Shown: one piece after another, positions 13,480-26,144 of the stretch
Layout: each line of letters starts with the position of its first letter
How positions within the stretch are numbered: the stretch's first letter is position 1
Assembly: GCA_021442155.1 (NCBI GenBank)
Contig: CM038229.1
Location: 97,689,271-97,753,270, forward strand
Direction: 5' to 3'
Origin: Cymbidium sinense
Lineage: Eukaryota; Streptophyta; Magnoliopsida; Asparagales; Orchidaceae
DNA length: 64,000 nucleotides
Notes under the pieces: model-generated
Database searches by the model: none
What the model was told of the DNA's origin: nothing
Seen by the model: only the letters and a program-made list of their open reading frames with translations
Program-made: the position numbers and the translations under genes

Positions 13480-14330
13480 GGTTTGGCCAAGTTTCATTGG
13501 ATTTGGAGTTCATTTGGTATGGTTTTGCTCATGTTGACCCATTTAGGTCAAAATGGGTCAAAAGTTGACCAATTGGTCAAATTGGGTCAAACCAAGGGTT
13601 GGGTCAAGTTCATATGACCATTTGAAATGTTTTGGTGGCTTTGGTTTGATTCAATTTGGTTTAGGTTTGAATTTGGTTCATATGATTTAGGTCAAATGGG
13701 TCAAGTTGACTAATTTGACCCATTTGACCTATTTGAGCTAGGTCATGGTTTTAGTTTGGTTAGTCATATGAAGGATGGATTGGTATCTTTGTTTCCAATC
13801 AATTTTGGTTAAGTTTGAATTTCAATATGACCCTTTAGGTCAAGTTGGGTTCAAGGTCAATTGGGGTAGTTAGGTCTAGTTGGCCAATTTTGGTCAAGTT
13901 CAACAAGTGATTTGGAATGAACTTGACCCATTGGTTTCAATCAATTTGGCTTAGATCAAGTTTTGACACATTTTGACTTTAGGTCAAGTTGGGTCAACAA
14001 ATGGGGCTAATAGGTTAGGCTCAAATGTTGACTTGGTCAAGTTCAAACATTGATCATGAATGAACTTAGATCATTGGTTTCAATCAATTTGGCCTATGGA
14101 TTTTGGCTATGTTGGGTTTCATTTTGGCTAAGTGTTGACTTGGTCAACCCTTAGGTTTGACTTGTTTGATCAATTTGAGTGATTGATCATCTCATGATCA
14201 TCATGATGAGGCTTAGGTTTAATTCAATCCAATTGGTTAGGATTAGAATTTGGTTTTTTAGGTCACTTTGGGTCAAGTGAGCCTAAGTGGGTCAAATGGC
14301 TTGGTCAAAGCTTGATTTGAGTTTGATTGA
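13480..14330 (-). repeat. Diverged tandem repeats rich in GGTCAA/TTGACC within the LTR
   Basis: Runs built from phrases such as TTGGGTCAAGTTGACC, CAATCAATTTGGCTTAGG and GATTTGGAATGAACTTG recur at roughly 150-170 bp. GGTCAA and its complement TTGACC alternate, giving many small dyads. The same series occurs in the second copy of this LTR half (20189-20900). No coding potential is visible. Confidence 0.6.
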
Positions 14331-14439
14331 ACTTACATAATAAATATAAATCCATTTGCAAGTGGTTTGAAGTCAAATTTTTGATTCATTTGATTTCAAG
14401 TTCAAAGGGTGAACATGAAATGGATTTTGGCTTGATTTT

Positions 14440-15070
14440 GAATTGAGTTTTGGTTAAGTGATTGAAGTTTGTATTTATATTTGATTCATGATTGAAGGAT
14501 TGATTGAATCATGAAGAAAAAATCAAGGGTTTGGTTTGAAATTGATTTGGCTAAAGTTCAAGATTTTGACTTGAAAGGCTTAGGTTTTTTGATTGAATTT
14601 GAACTTGATTTTGGAGTTGGTTTTGGTTGTTTGAATTTTTTATTTCATTTATATATGAATATAAATGAGAATATAAATATGAGAAAATTTCATGAATTTG
14701 ATGTGATTTGAATATGATCTAGCTAAGTCCTTAAGATGGAAATTGAGGACTTAGGAAAGATTTTGAATTGAATTTTGAATTTAGTTTGATTGATTTGAAT
14801 TTATATTTCATTTATATATGAATATAAATGAGTTGTGAGAAAATTTTATGAATTTGAATTGAAGATGATTAAGTCCCAAGAGATTAAGTTTGAAAGATTT
14901 TGAATTTGAAATTTGATTTTGATTTGATTTGAATTTATATTTCATTTATATATGTAAAATATAAATGAGTTATGAGAAAATTTCATGAATTTGAATTGAT
15001 TTGAAGATGATTTAGCTAAGTCCTTAAGAGGGAATTAAGAACTTAGGAAAGATTTGTGAATTTGAAAGTA
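14440..15070 (-). repeat. Tandem units of about 150 bp with a self-pairing core
   Basis: Three diverged units each include a dyad with arms CATTTATA and TATAAATG followed by a phrase like GAGAAAATTTCATGAATTTGA and then AAGTCC. In the copy at 21180-21620 the core becomes CATTTATATT/AATATAAATG, a perfect 10-bp arm pair around TGTG. This is noncoding LTR sequence. Confidence 0.65.
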
Positions 15071-15399
15071 TGTTTGGAGAAAAATCAATTGATTTAGGTT
15101 TGATGTTGATTTGATTTGGAGTTTGACTTAAAGAAGGGAAGTAAGGAAAGTGGTCCAAGCTATAGGTAGGCAAATTTTCTAACACCCAAGGCATGACCTA
15201 CTCCTATGGCTAACTCTTCTAAGCCTCTAGGGTTAGTTGAGTCCACCTAATCATTAGATGTGTCTTAGGACCAAGGATCTCTTAAAATTCTAAGAGGAGT
15301 CATGTCTAAGATGGAGGGGTTTGAGAACTCATTCTCAAAATGAGTCATTTGTATATGAAAAGATTATTATAATGCTACATAGCAATACGTAACTGGTCT

Positions 15400-16640
15400 T
15401 ATCCTTATTAAGGAACTCATCTCTCTCAAGGGGAGTTTGTCATTGCCAAAGAGGACGATGAGTCGATTGGAGGCATTCATTCATGAATTAGCTAAACACG
15501 TGCAAACTACCTCAAGAGAAGTCATTATCCCGTCGATAAAATAGAGCTCTCCTATGCTCTCATGGATGGCACCTTATACCGGTAGTCTTTCAATCATATG
15601 TGGTTATATTGTTTATCCAAACACTAAGCGTAAGATCGACTGTATTCGTTTATGCGAGCTCACCAATCTGTCTGAAGCAAAGATCAAAAGACAAGGATAC
15701 TACTAACCACGATGATTACACGCATGGATGTAGTTAGAGATGCCACCAATGTCGTGCACGTGTGGTCTGTGATCAACCACCCAACACTCTACATCCTACT
15801 TTGGCATCATGGCTTTTTTGAGTGTTGGGGCACCGACATAGTGGATATGATTGATCATTCTTCTTCCAAGGGTCACCTCATTCTAGCCGCCACCCACTTT
15901 TTTCCAAGTGGGCGAAGTTAATCCCATTTAGAGAGGTCATCACTGCTTTAATTTTCAAGAGTCATATCGTTTATAGGTTCGGGGTGCCTCAATGAATTAT
16001 ATTTGATAATGGTATTGTATTCAAGAGAATCAAATCAACAACTTTTCTGAGACGCAAAGATAGTCCGAGATATTCCACCATCTATTATCCAAGGGCAAAT
16101 GGCCTAGTAGATGCATTCAATAAAACTCTCATCCAAATATTGAAGAAGACACTGACAATAAGACAATAGCATGAGCAAGATTGAAGCCTTGTGGGCCTAC
16201 CACACATACGTAACTCCAACTCAATATAGCCCATTCTCCTTAGTGTATGGGTTTAAATCCATTCTACCATTACAAGTCTAACTCTCATCATTAAGGATAG
16301 TGGGTAGCAAGATTACTACAAAGAAGCTGCCAAGTTAGAAGAGCTTGAAGGTTTGGAGGAGAGACGCATGCCATAACCTCGAGTTGTACAAAGCCAAAAT
16401 GATTCAAGCTCATAATAAGTTGTTCCATCCTAGAGCTTTTCAAGTAGGAGAGCTTGTTTTAGTTCTAAGGAGACTAATTGTTGCCCGAAATAAGAGAGGT
16501 AAGTTTGTACCCACTTAGGAAGGCCTTTTGCCATAGAAAAGACCTACCAAGGAGGATCTTATCAACTTATAAGTAAGGGAGCTCTATGCTTCCAATCAAC
16601 GGACTCTACCTAAAAAAATCACCCATAAATCTTATTTGAA
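15400..16640 (+). pseudogene. Integrase remnant of an Ogre-like element, plus strand (element 2)
   Basis: Plus-strand reading gives, in broken frames, the end of RNase H, a block with DGTLY and SFNHMWL, a CHQC-type zinc finger tail, then WHHGFFECWGTDIVDMI and LILAATHFF, which match the start of the Ty3/gypsy integrase core. Further on come phrases like FGVPQ and DNG near 15985-16010, YYPRANGL near 16080, and a segment with the integrase C-terminal character near 16440-16560. The longest clean stretch is 69 codons at 15712-15921. Integrase would insert the cDNA copy; this copy is dead. Gag, protease and RT of this element are not present next to it. Confidence 0.75.
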
Positions 16641-18025
16641 AATAATCCTCAATAAATCTCTTTTTATATCAAATTCCATCTCTTATGTGAAATATCTTTT
16701 GTTTGTAATCTACCATGGTGTGTTTAGGTAAAGAGAACCAAGTGTCATCCTATCTCTAGAACACAAACACAAACTACATTTGATCCTCTAGTACTATTAG
16801 GATAGGTGTAAGAGAACCCAAGATCCTATCCCTCCACAATATAAACAAAACTACATTCGATCCTCCAAGATATTAGGATAGTGTAAGAGAACCCGACATC
16901 CTATTCCTTTCACATCACAAACAAATACATATCTCATCTCGAGCTACTTAATGGGAGCAAGTCCCTTGTGACACTCATGAAGACTTTCAGATCGGGCTCA
17001 TATACTACCTTGCTATGTCACCCACTAGTCACTTATCTAGGATGTGAGTCCCCGCTTTTCGACTTGACTACTACAAACCAAAGAGTTCCTTGTTAGTTCA
17101 AGAGATCTTATTGTGCAAAGCTATCTGTTGACTTGCTTAAGAGGATGTAAGCCTACATGCTTTCTTTTGAATTAACCATTATGCACTAACTAGGTTGAGT
17201 ATATTTTGAGCCTTGGGGTAAGTCCCGGGCTCCTTTCCTCTAGACTACTTCAAGCTTGAGTTTAGTCCACGTGACTCCTCGCAGCCATCTTAGGTCATAT
17301 AGCCCTTGAGTCAAAGATATACTACCGATGATCGCTTTTTTTAGAGATGTAAGTCGCCTTCTTTCTAGACTAATTGTTGCAAATCGACCAAGACCTTAGG
17401 TTGGTTTGTTATCACCATGCCGATGGTGACCCACCCGATGGATACACTACTCTTGGCGATATGAGTCACTTTCTCTTTGAGTTATCCAAATGAATACATA
17501 TAGGCTTTCTTTTATAGGGTTCTAGATAATGCCCCTATGGGCACTCTATTTGGATCACATTCTTAGCGACCCAATCTAGACACAACCCTACATTACTCAT
17601 GGATTGGACATTCCCTTTTCTTAGTAAGCACCCTTATGATTGGAGAATTTATCTCGTGGATAAGGTTCTCCCTTGGTTTAATAAGACCGAGATAAGACTA
17701 GTCGATATAAGCTCTTTCTCGTGGTCCCTCAAGAAACCAATGGGTCCAAGCAAACATAAATAAAATATATCTTCACTTGTGGATCGTGAATTTAAGCACC
17801 CATGTTTCTTTCCCAAGTAGGCATCCTATCTTTAGATTAGAAAAACTCGCTATAGGATTGCTCGACTTTGAGTTGAGATAAGTCCTCGTGATTTTCTCAG
17901 TCCTCTTAGTCGGGTTCAACTTATTGGCCACCAACAAGTCACTGACTCGCCTTTATGCGTTGAAAGATATAAGTATATTGATTCTTTCCAAAGACGACTA
18001 AAATCGATTCGCCTTAGTCTGTAGC
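16640..18025 (+). other. Post-integrase spacer of element 2, with short tandem repeats
   Basis: No coding frame is visible. At about 16730-16930 two to three units of 75-80 bp repeat the phrases AAGAGAACCC, ATCCTAT and ACAAACTACATTTGATCCTC. Within them GGATAG and CTATCC can pair. Tandem repeats between integrase and the 3' LTR are a known habit of Tat-lineage elements. The remainder has no repeats I can see. Confidence 0.55.
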
Positions 18026-18029
18026 TATA

Positions 18030-20188
18030 TGAAACAAAAGAAAACACCAAGTAAAATTTTCAAAATAATTAAACCACTTAAGTAAATGAACCCTTTTATA
18101 AATTAAATTTCTCACACTTAGCAAATCATAATCCTATAGTTAGGGCATACCACACAAACTTTAACACATGATTAGACTAAGTCACCATTTCTAGCTTTAT
18201 ATTAGGTTTTGATGAATGTTTAGTTTTATGATGTATTATTTTAGACTGATGGTGTATGTGCATAGTCTAGATGTTAGGCATTAGCCTAATCATGTTATAT
18301 GTCATGCTTAAGAGGTCGTTGTAATAAAAATATAAATATTTTTGCTATGCGTTGTTTAGTCAGGAGCATAGCCCAAGTTAAGGTGGACTTTACATATTGC
18401 TAAGTAAATCATATATATAATCGCCAGTTGTATGGGTGTTTAGCTAACACTTGTTTTATTGGTGTAGCTAGATTTACTTTCCTTCTTTTAATATAATTTT
18501 GCATTAAGATTAAGATAATTGTTATGGGGATTAGATGAACATTAGTTATAAGACCAAGTCTTATACACCATGTGATGCCTTTAGAGCAAATAACATCTCA
18601 ATCAAACCAATAGAAATAAATAAATAAAATAAATCAAAATGAAGAAATGAAAGATGAAGAGTGAAGAATGGAGGATGAAGAATGAAGACTCCCCATAACA
18701 CTTATCATTTTATAATTACAATTATTCTTTCATTATTGGGGATGTATAAGTAGGCTACCCATATTTCTTTTGTTTACATCGACGCACCTCTTAATCTTTT
18801 GGATAGCTTTATAGAATTGTTTGATGTTCTATTTAGCTTGTGCATTAGAAATAACATATCTTTTATAGTTTTTATGATTGGTGATTGTTGTGTGGCCCGG
18901 ATGTGATTAGGCTCTTAAGATAAAAAATAAATTTTCTATCCCACTAACAACTCATAACTAAAATTTTAAAATAATTCATAACCTCACATAAAAAAGCCTA
19001 GGCATTAAATCAATATAATAAAATATTTAGCAACCCCTTTAGTTGGATGATTGTATGTAATATCATGCATGATCATATTCTTCCACTCTTGTTAAGAGAG
19101 GGCTTCCATCTGCGTGAGAATAAAGACTTAACTTGTAAGAGCCTTTGATTGAAAAGCACCTCTTTCTCTCTTTGATTTGGCCCATAATCAATTTCATGCA
19201 TTTAGGCATACAAAATCCTATACTGTGTCAAAATAAAAAAGTCTAAAATCAAATAAAACTTCATAAAATTTAGATTTAAGTCATGATTCATGCCCTTCAT
19301 GATCTACTCTTTAGGGAGTTGGTTTAAGGACTTAGTTTCTCTTCTAAATAAATAGGGGTTAATAATCTTCCAAATCATATGACTTGCCTACATAGATTTA
19401 AAGCGTAGAGGAGTTATCACGCCACTCTGACAGAATAAGCTCCATGGTGGTTTACTCTCTTGTGGAGGTAAATCATATACCCATTTTTATCTTAGATTTA
19501 AGTTGTGCCGCCAAAGCTCCCAAGATTTAAGATTTGAGGTTGCTCTTTCCCTTTGTGGGCTAAGCATAAATCCTCACCTCTAGGCTTTCCACAATCTTGT
19601 ATTATGGAATTATAAGTCTTAGATTTCTAGTAAAATTTAACTCAAATAAATAAATCTCCTCAAAATTCAAATACATAAAATTCAACCATAGAATAGATTG
19701 GAGTGCTCACTAGGTTTCCTAGTATCATGAGCATTCCCTACTTATTTCCTTTGGTTTCGATACTAACTCTTCCCTTTTGATCTCTCCCATTTGATTTTCA
19801 AAATACAACCAATCCTTTAATAGTCCTATCTTTGAATTCTTTGGAGACAACAATCTACTTTAATCAAGAGTATTCTTAAGGGATTCACTTCCCTTAAGAT
19901 GTAATTAACTATGGGGCTTATCTCCATGGGAACTTAACTAACTCGATTTAAATAAACTCTACTTTACTTTTTCATGTAAAGTAGAAAAATATCTCTATAT
20001 TCAAGACCCATCATGCCTTAGGGGTCCTTAATATAGACAGATCCATTATAGGGTAGTGATTTCTATCTCGAGATAGTACACTATTATTTAATGTAGTACC
20101 ATCACCTCAATAAGCACGCCCTTAGATCTGTGGTGTCCCCTTACATATACACACACACAAAAATGCACAATCCAAAATAAACACCACA
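18030..20188 (+). repeat. LTR fragment of the element 1 family, inverted relative to 8310-10490
   Basis: Read backwards, this stretch follows 8400-10490 in order: the pair around CACACTTAGCAAAT and AGTCACCATTTCTAGC, the passage about TTATGGAATTATAAG, and the passage before ACCACA. It ends with ACACCACA at 20181-20188, the complement of the LTR terminus at 8310. It lies in the plus orientation, the same as the integrase remnant before it, so it may be what is left of that element's 3' LTR. The U3 half is missing. After the terminus the sequence switches without a gap to a minus-oriented LTR half. Confidence 0.7.
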
Positions 20189-22166
20189 TGGTTTCAATTA
20201 ATTTGGCCTAGGTTTAATTTTGGCTCATTTGGATTCATATAGGTCAATTGGGCTAAGTTGATCAATTTGATCAAATCAATTAATGGGTTGTTGGTTCATG
20301 TTCAATTGGTTAATTAAAAAATGATTGTAGGTTTTGATTTGAATCAATTTGGATTTAATTTAGATTTTAGCCAATTTAACCCTTTAGGTCAATTTGGGCT
20401 AGGTTGGGTTAAGTTAACTAATTGGTCAAATTGGGCTTAATTATGGCTTTGGTCAAGCTTAATAATTGATTTGGAATGAACTTGAGTCATTGGTTGCAAT
20501 CAATTTACGTAGGTTATGATTTGACTCATTTTGATATTTTAGGTCAATTTAGGCCAACTTGAGTCAAATGGCCAATTGGGTTTGATTTGGCTCAATTGAG
20601 GGTCAAGTCAAATTCAAACATTGATTATGGGTTAGTGTGAGTTAATGGTTTGAATCAATTTGATGTATGGTGAGTTTTGGTTAGTTTGGGTTTCATTTGA
20701 GCTAAGAGTTGACTTGGTCAAATGACCTATTTGACTTGGTTTTACACAATTTAAGGCAATTGATCACTCTAGGGTGATTGTTGATCATGATATAATGCTT
20801 AGATGGGCTTGGTTTAATCCAATTTAGGTTGGCTTAGAACTTTGGCTCGAAAGGTCCTTCTAGGCCACTTTGGATCAAGTGAACTTAAATTGGTCAATTG
20901 GATTGCTTTTGGTTTGATTAAGGTTTATTTGGATTTATATATGAGTTTAAGATTAAAATATAAATCCAACCGCAATCAAATTGGTTATGATAGCTTTTGG
21001 TTCATTTAGAATTTTCAAGTCAAAAGGCTAACTTGCTTGACTTGGGTTGATTTTAATTTGGCTAGATGATTGAAGGAATGATTGGTTCAAGGTAAAATCC
21101 ATTGGTTTTGACTTGATTTGGATAGAATTTGGCCAAGTTCAAGGAATTGGCTTAAAGGACTTAAATTGGGCTTTGACTTGATTTTGGACTTGATTTTGGT
21201 CATGTGAATTTAAAATTCATTTATATTTGTGAATCTAAATGAAGATATAAATGATTTATGAGAAAATCACTTGAGTTTGGAGTGATTTGGAAGCAAACTT
21301 GACTAAGCTCATGGAGGTTTAAAAGAGCTTAAGTAGGAATTTGATTTAATTTTGGCTATTTGAATGGGAGTTTCATTTATATTTGTGAAACTAAATGAAG
21401 GAATAATTGATTTAAAAAAATCAATTGATTTTGGGATGATTTGCATGAGGTTTGGCTAAGCTCATGGAGGTGGGTCCATAAGGCTTAAGAAGGGTTTTGA
21501 TTGGATTTGGATTTAGTTTGATTTAGTTTTGGCTATTTGAATATGGATTTCATTTATATTTGTGAATATAAATGAAGGAATAATTAATTTATAAAGAAAG
21601 CAATCAATTTTGGGTTAATTTAGGTGGAGATTTGGCTAAGCTTATGAGAATGGGTCATATGGCTTAAGAAGAAATTTTGGAAATTGGGTTTGATTTTAAG
21701 AGTGAATCATTTGGTTTGGATTTGGATTTAGATTTGGTATTTGATGGAGGGATTAAATTGATCTTGGAGAAAATCAATTGAATTTGGATTGATTTGAATT
21801 TGGTTAAGGCTAAGTCCATAAGATAAAATCAAAGCTTAAGAAGAATTTTGATTTTGGATTTGATTATGGGTTTCAATCATTTGGTTTGAGATTTGGATTT
21901 AAATTTGGTATTTGAATCTAAATTTGAGGTTTGGTTTGAGGAGAAAAGCATTGGTTGGGTTTAGGTTATAGGATGGGCAAGTCTTCTTGAATCCCTAAGG
22001 CACAACCTACCCCTATGGCTAACCCTTCTAAGTTTTAGGCTTAGATTAAGTATTCACTTAATCACTAGAAGTGTCTTAAGACTAAAGAGCTCTTAGTGTC
22101 GAAGAGTCCTAGATCTATGATGAGGAGGTTGAAGACTCACTCTAAAAGTGAGGTTAACAAATACAA
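20189..22166 (-). repeat. Second copy of the U3 half of the element 1-type LTR
   Basis: It follows 13636-15350 in the same order and orientation: the GGTCAA-rich repeats, the CATTTATA dyad units, then a common tail with AAGGC.CAACCTAC and CCTATGGCTAAC. It ends at GAGGTTAACA, whose complement TGTTAACC is a good LTR start. The left end is the abrupt junction with the inverted fragment. It probably belongs to another insertion of the same family. Confidence 0.65.
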
Positions 22167-22754
22167 AATAATATGTCTTAAAATGAAGCAAATATAATGA
22201 AGAGATATTTTTCTATTTGGTAATAAGAAGATAGGCATACATTATTTTGTTGGTGAGCCTAATATTTTAACCTACTAAGAAAATATTCTTGATAGATTTA
22301 GTCATGGACCGACTTTTATATAGAAGTGACTATCATCTCTGTGTTGTATAAGAGAAATTGAAACCATAATTCTCCACAATAAAATCACAATAGAATTTAT
22401 AGTGATGTGAATAAAATATAATATCAATTGGGTGAATATGTATAAAATCATTTGAATATCTGTATAAGTAAAAGATGATGATATTTTATTCTTTTTATTT
22501 ATTTATACTCCCTCAATTTAAATTATGTTTTTGCTCATTTTTCAAACTAGTATTAATATAGATAATGAAGATATTAAATAGCTTAGAGCAAAAGTATTTG
22601 AACAATGACCATGGAAGCATAGTTCCATTGGCTATTAAAAAAGCTCATTGTTCGCAAATAACTTGTGTTTGCAAGTCGTTAGCTTCTCGTTGTCTGTGAG
22701 GAGAAACAATCCTTTGTTCGATCATGTTCTTTTCGATCTTGAAATAAAAAAAGT
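22167..22754. other. AT-rich spacer, nothing recognised
   Basis: No coding frame, repeat boundary or RNA gene is visible between the LTR end and the microsatellite. Confidence 0.4.
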
Positions 22755-22974
<220 letters not shown>

Positions 22975-24000
22975 GTTATATATATCTCACAATTACAAGC
23001 ATTTACTGGCTAAAAAGTTTTTGTTAGACGGCTCAAATTTGAATCCTCTTATAGATTTTTTGGATTATTATATTTCGAGCTATTTCAGGTGATAATGAGT
23101 CATTTTGATTAATTGAAGTTGAAGACTAACAAGGGTTCTCGCTCAAGTTTGGCTTTACACCCTTAGTTCTATTTGCATGGTTGAGCTATTTTTTATTATC
23201 TAAATATTTATTTGTGGATTGAAAATAGATCTTTCTTTAATCCAATTCAGATCTGCAAATGAGGTGGAACAATAAACAATTTTGATTATCAGTGAAAGCA
23301 ATTCTCTAATGCGATGGGATTGGATAGTTTTGAGGAAAAAAAAACATATAAATGCAGTAGCCCTCAAGGCCACATTTTTAAAATTATGGCTTCAATCATG
23401 CTAAAATTACTCAAGAGTTGCATGATTGACATATAATTTTTATATAAAAAATTAGCATAAGAAAAAAGAAGAAATATTCACATACAAATGCATTTATATA
23501 TTTAACACTTAAAGATAGATATTTACCTATCTATTATTTTTCTATGCTCGAAAAAGTGCATGTTACTTTAAAAAAATGGATGATGATGATATTTTTAATA
23601 TGATACATATTAAAGATTGAGGTGTTATAAATGTAGAAATTAAAATTAAAATGTTATATATGTAAATACATAAGAATTATGTCGATACAACTAAATCTTT
23701 CAAAAAAATATTTGTCCATTATTATTTTTTTAAATTACTTTAATTCCTACCTCTTATACAACATGACATAGGAGAGAATTTAGGTTAGGTTGATTTTAAA
23801 AACATCAATCGCTATTCTTAATCAAGTGAGACAAATTATCTAAAATTTTAAAATTCATAGAACAATAATTGAAGATCTCCAATGGAGATACACTAAGTAA
23901 AAGCACAGATGGGGAGTGGACATTATTCATTTATTTGGATTCACTGTTGTAGAGAATGGGTAAGGAATTAATAGCCAAATTCAAGATAATAAATTATATT
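22975..24000. other. AT-rich spacer, nothing recognised
   Basis: No gene, repeat or RNA is supported. Only short random frames are present. Confidence 0.4.
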
Positions 24001-24004
24001 ACTA

Positions 24005-24190
24005 TCTATTATTATTTTACCATGATATTAATTACATATATTGCATTAAGTGATGGTATTTATTATTTTTATTCAAAATACCTACTACTTTTGGCCTATA
24101 ATTATATATATAATCTTCTCAATAAATGAATAGAATTAATATTTTCCATCATCTTCAACCTCTGCCTAATAATATCTCTTAGAATATATA
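24005..24190 (+). repeat. Left LTR of the copia-type element
   Basis: It aligns by eye with 26145-26338. It is short, AT-rich and diverged, with indels of several bases. It ends just before the primer-site-like TTAGAGC near 24200. Confidence 0.5.
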
Positions 24191-24239
24191 CGATCTTAGA
24201 GCTTGAAATCTCCAATAAGCAATCCTACCGATAAACTCC

Positions 24240-25013
24240 ATGGCCAATGACAATACAAATAAAGCCACCTCTCTGACTACCCTGGCTCCAGTAGTGTTCA
24301 TCAACCCAGCCGCTCAACTACCACTTAAACTTACACCCAACAATTACCCATCATGGAGAGCTCAAGTATTTTCCCTACTTCAAGGATACAATCTCCTTGG
24401 TTATATCAATGGTGACATACCTCAACCCAGACCTACCATCACCCAAGAAGATCTTCAAATCCCTAACCCAGATCATGCTATATGGGTCCAACAAGATCAA
24501 ATCTTGCTTCACGCTATGTTCACTTCCGTATCTGAGCCACTTATGGCTTATATTGCCTCCTCCTCATCATCTCGTGATGCATGGGATAAACTTACTCAAA
24601 TGTATGCTAATCAATCACGTTCACATATTCTCTTCCTGAAAGAAAGATTATCCTCAACAACTCGTGGCGACAAGTCTATCACCGAATATCTTCAATCAAT
24701 CAAAAGTCTTGCAGATCAACTAGCACTTGTTGGAGCTCCATTACAAGAAGATGACCTCATTCTTCTTTGCTTAAATGGAATTGGGCCAGAATTTAAAGAG
24801 GTTAGTGGAGTCATCCGTGCAAGAGAACAACCTATTTCATTTGAAGCTCTTTATGACAAACTTGTTGAATACGAAAACTTCCTTAAGTGGACCTCACAGG
24901 ACAACAATCTTCCTCCAATAACTATAAACAACTCCCAAAAGCATAATTTTAATCAATATAAAATGGACCATTTCAAAGATTTCCATATCAAAATCAGATG
25001 CAACAAAATCTAG
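24240..25013 (+). CDS. Gag protein of a Ty1/copia retrotransposon (Ale-like)
   Basis: An open frame of 257 codons starts at the ATG that follows the left LTR and primer site. The N-terminal half has LKLTPNNYPSWRAQVFSLL and a later DHAIWVQQDQILLHAMF, the usual opening of copia gag, where the domain begins with a K-L-x-x-x-N-Y-x-x-W motif. The middle has AWDKLTQMY followed by LFLKERL and SITEYLQSIKSLADQLA, then LNGIGPEFKEV, all in the family order. Gag would assemble the particle and bind RNA. The frame stops before the zinc knuckle, which follows in another frame, so the protein is truncated. It is the only clean retroelement gene in the window. Confidence 0.85.
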   Translation: MANDNTNKATSLTTLAPVVFINPAAQLPLKLTPNNYPSWRAQVFSLLQGYNLLGYINGDIPQPRPTITQEDLQIPNPDHAIWVQQDQILLHAMFTSVSEPLMAYIASSSSSRDAWDKLTQMYANQSRSHILFLKERLSSTTRGDKSITEYLQSIKSLADQLALVGAPLQEDDLILLCLNGIGPEFKEVSGVIRAREQPISFEALYDKLVEYENFLKWTSQDNNLPPITINNSQKHNFNQYKMDHFKDFHIKIRCNKI

Positions 25014-25019
25014 TATTTT

Positions 25020-25341
25020 CATCCACTCTAAATCGACCAAAAAATTCGATATTGTGTGTCAATTCTGCGGCAAACGCAATCACACAGCACAAGAATGCTA
25101 CACAGCAAAACGTATGATGGGGCTACCCATTCTTCCGAAGTTCAATCATGCAACCACCAACTACTGGAACTCACAACCCAAATGGCTCCTTAATAGAAGC
25201 ACCTCATATCGCATCATATCAGACATGAGAAAACTCTCTCTTCGTACGCCATATGAAAATCTTGATAATGAAGGTATTCAAATCACACTCAATTGCCAAA
25301 ACCTCCCTCTTTACTCTTTCCACCTCATTTATTCTACATAA
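25020..25341 (+). pseudogene. Gag zinc knuckle and start of pol, frame-shifted
   Basis: At about 25054 the frame reads CQFCGKRNHTAQEC, a CCHC knuckle of spacing C-x2-C-x4-H-x4-C, followed by YTAKRMMGLP. The knuckle binds RNA in copia gag. It is out of frame with the gag ORF 40 bases upstream, so the original frame was broken between them. The sequence after about 25150 is not clearly recognisable. Confidence 0.75.
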
Positions 25342-25439
25342 TATATTACATGCTCATAATATACAATAATATATAACGTATACTTCCCATTTGTACTATC
25401 AATCATATATAATTTGAGTTTAACAAATTTTTTTTTTCT

Positions 25440-25850
25440 TTCAAGGGTCTCACTATGAGGGCACCTCTAACTTGAGGCCAAAGCTCGAATAATACGCCCA
25501 AGTAATCCAGCAACAAAGAGGCTCCACTAGATTTCAAAGAAGCTGATGATAGCCTCAAAATCGTACTTAAATATTGGCATGATCGCCTTGGCCGTCCTTT
25601 ATCAAAAATCACACATCATGTCATATCTACAAATAAATTTTAGGTCAATCAAAATCATTACATGTAACTTTTTTATGGGTCAATGTGATGAAAGTCATAA
25701 ATCATCTTTGTATGATCATCATCCAAGTATCTATTATAATTTGATGTTTGGGGTCACTCCCCAATTCAGCGCAATAAATAGTGTTTCATATTATAATATT
25801 TTTGTTGATCATTTTACAAAGTACTCTTGCTATTTTCAATGAAACATAAT
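25440..25850 (+). pseudogene. Copia pre-integrase and integrase start, broken
   Basis: Short pieces in different frames recall the copia gag-pre-integrase domain: LKYWHDRLGRPLSKITHHV near 25560-25620, with the H-x-RLG-P motif that begins the integrase zinc finger. This is followed near 25745-25840 by a block resembling NSVSYYNIFVDHFTKYS, the strand that carries the first catalytic Asp of integrase. Several stops lie between them, and everything downstream of this point in pol is missing. Confidence 0.65.
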
Positions 25851-25885
25851 CTAATTTTCATTTTTTCCCAAATTTAAACTAGTGG

Positions 25886-25912
25886 TTATTATTATTATTA
25901 TTATTATTATTT
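25886..25912. repeat. Short (ATT)n microsatellite
   Basis: About nine ATT units inside the copia-type element, probably arisen after insertion. Confidence 0.85.
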
Positions 25913-26144
25913 TCAAAACATCAATTACCACCTTGATAGGGGAAAAGAATCTAAGAATGGAATTATATGTGTGAAATTAATGGCATTCAACAGCTAATTT
26001 CACCTCTATAAACTCCTTAACATCTTGAATAAGCTACACAACATCAACATCACACTACTGAAACAAGCCTCTCTCTCCATCATGCAGCTTGAGCTCTTTC
26101 CCTATATATTTAAAATAATAAGTATACTATAAATCGCATTAATG

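Larger units (their letters stand above)
8310..15370 (-). repeat. 5' LTR of element 1, about 7 kb
   Basis: The plus-strand left end, TGTGGTG, lies five bases from the primer binding site and marks the 3' terminus of the LTR. Two parts are confirmed by other copies in the window: 8400-10490 is matched in inverted orientation by 18030-20188, and about 13636-15350 is matched directly by 20189-22166, which ends in GGTTAACA as an LTR 5' end should. The middle (10490-12480) is AT-rich with no second copy here; I include it by continuity. The right boundary is uncertain by tens of bases. Confidence 0.6.
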
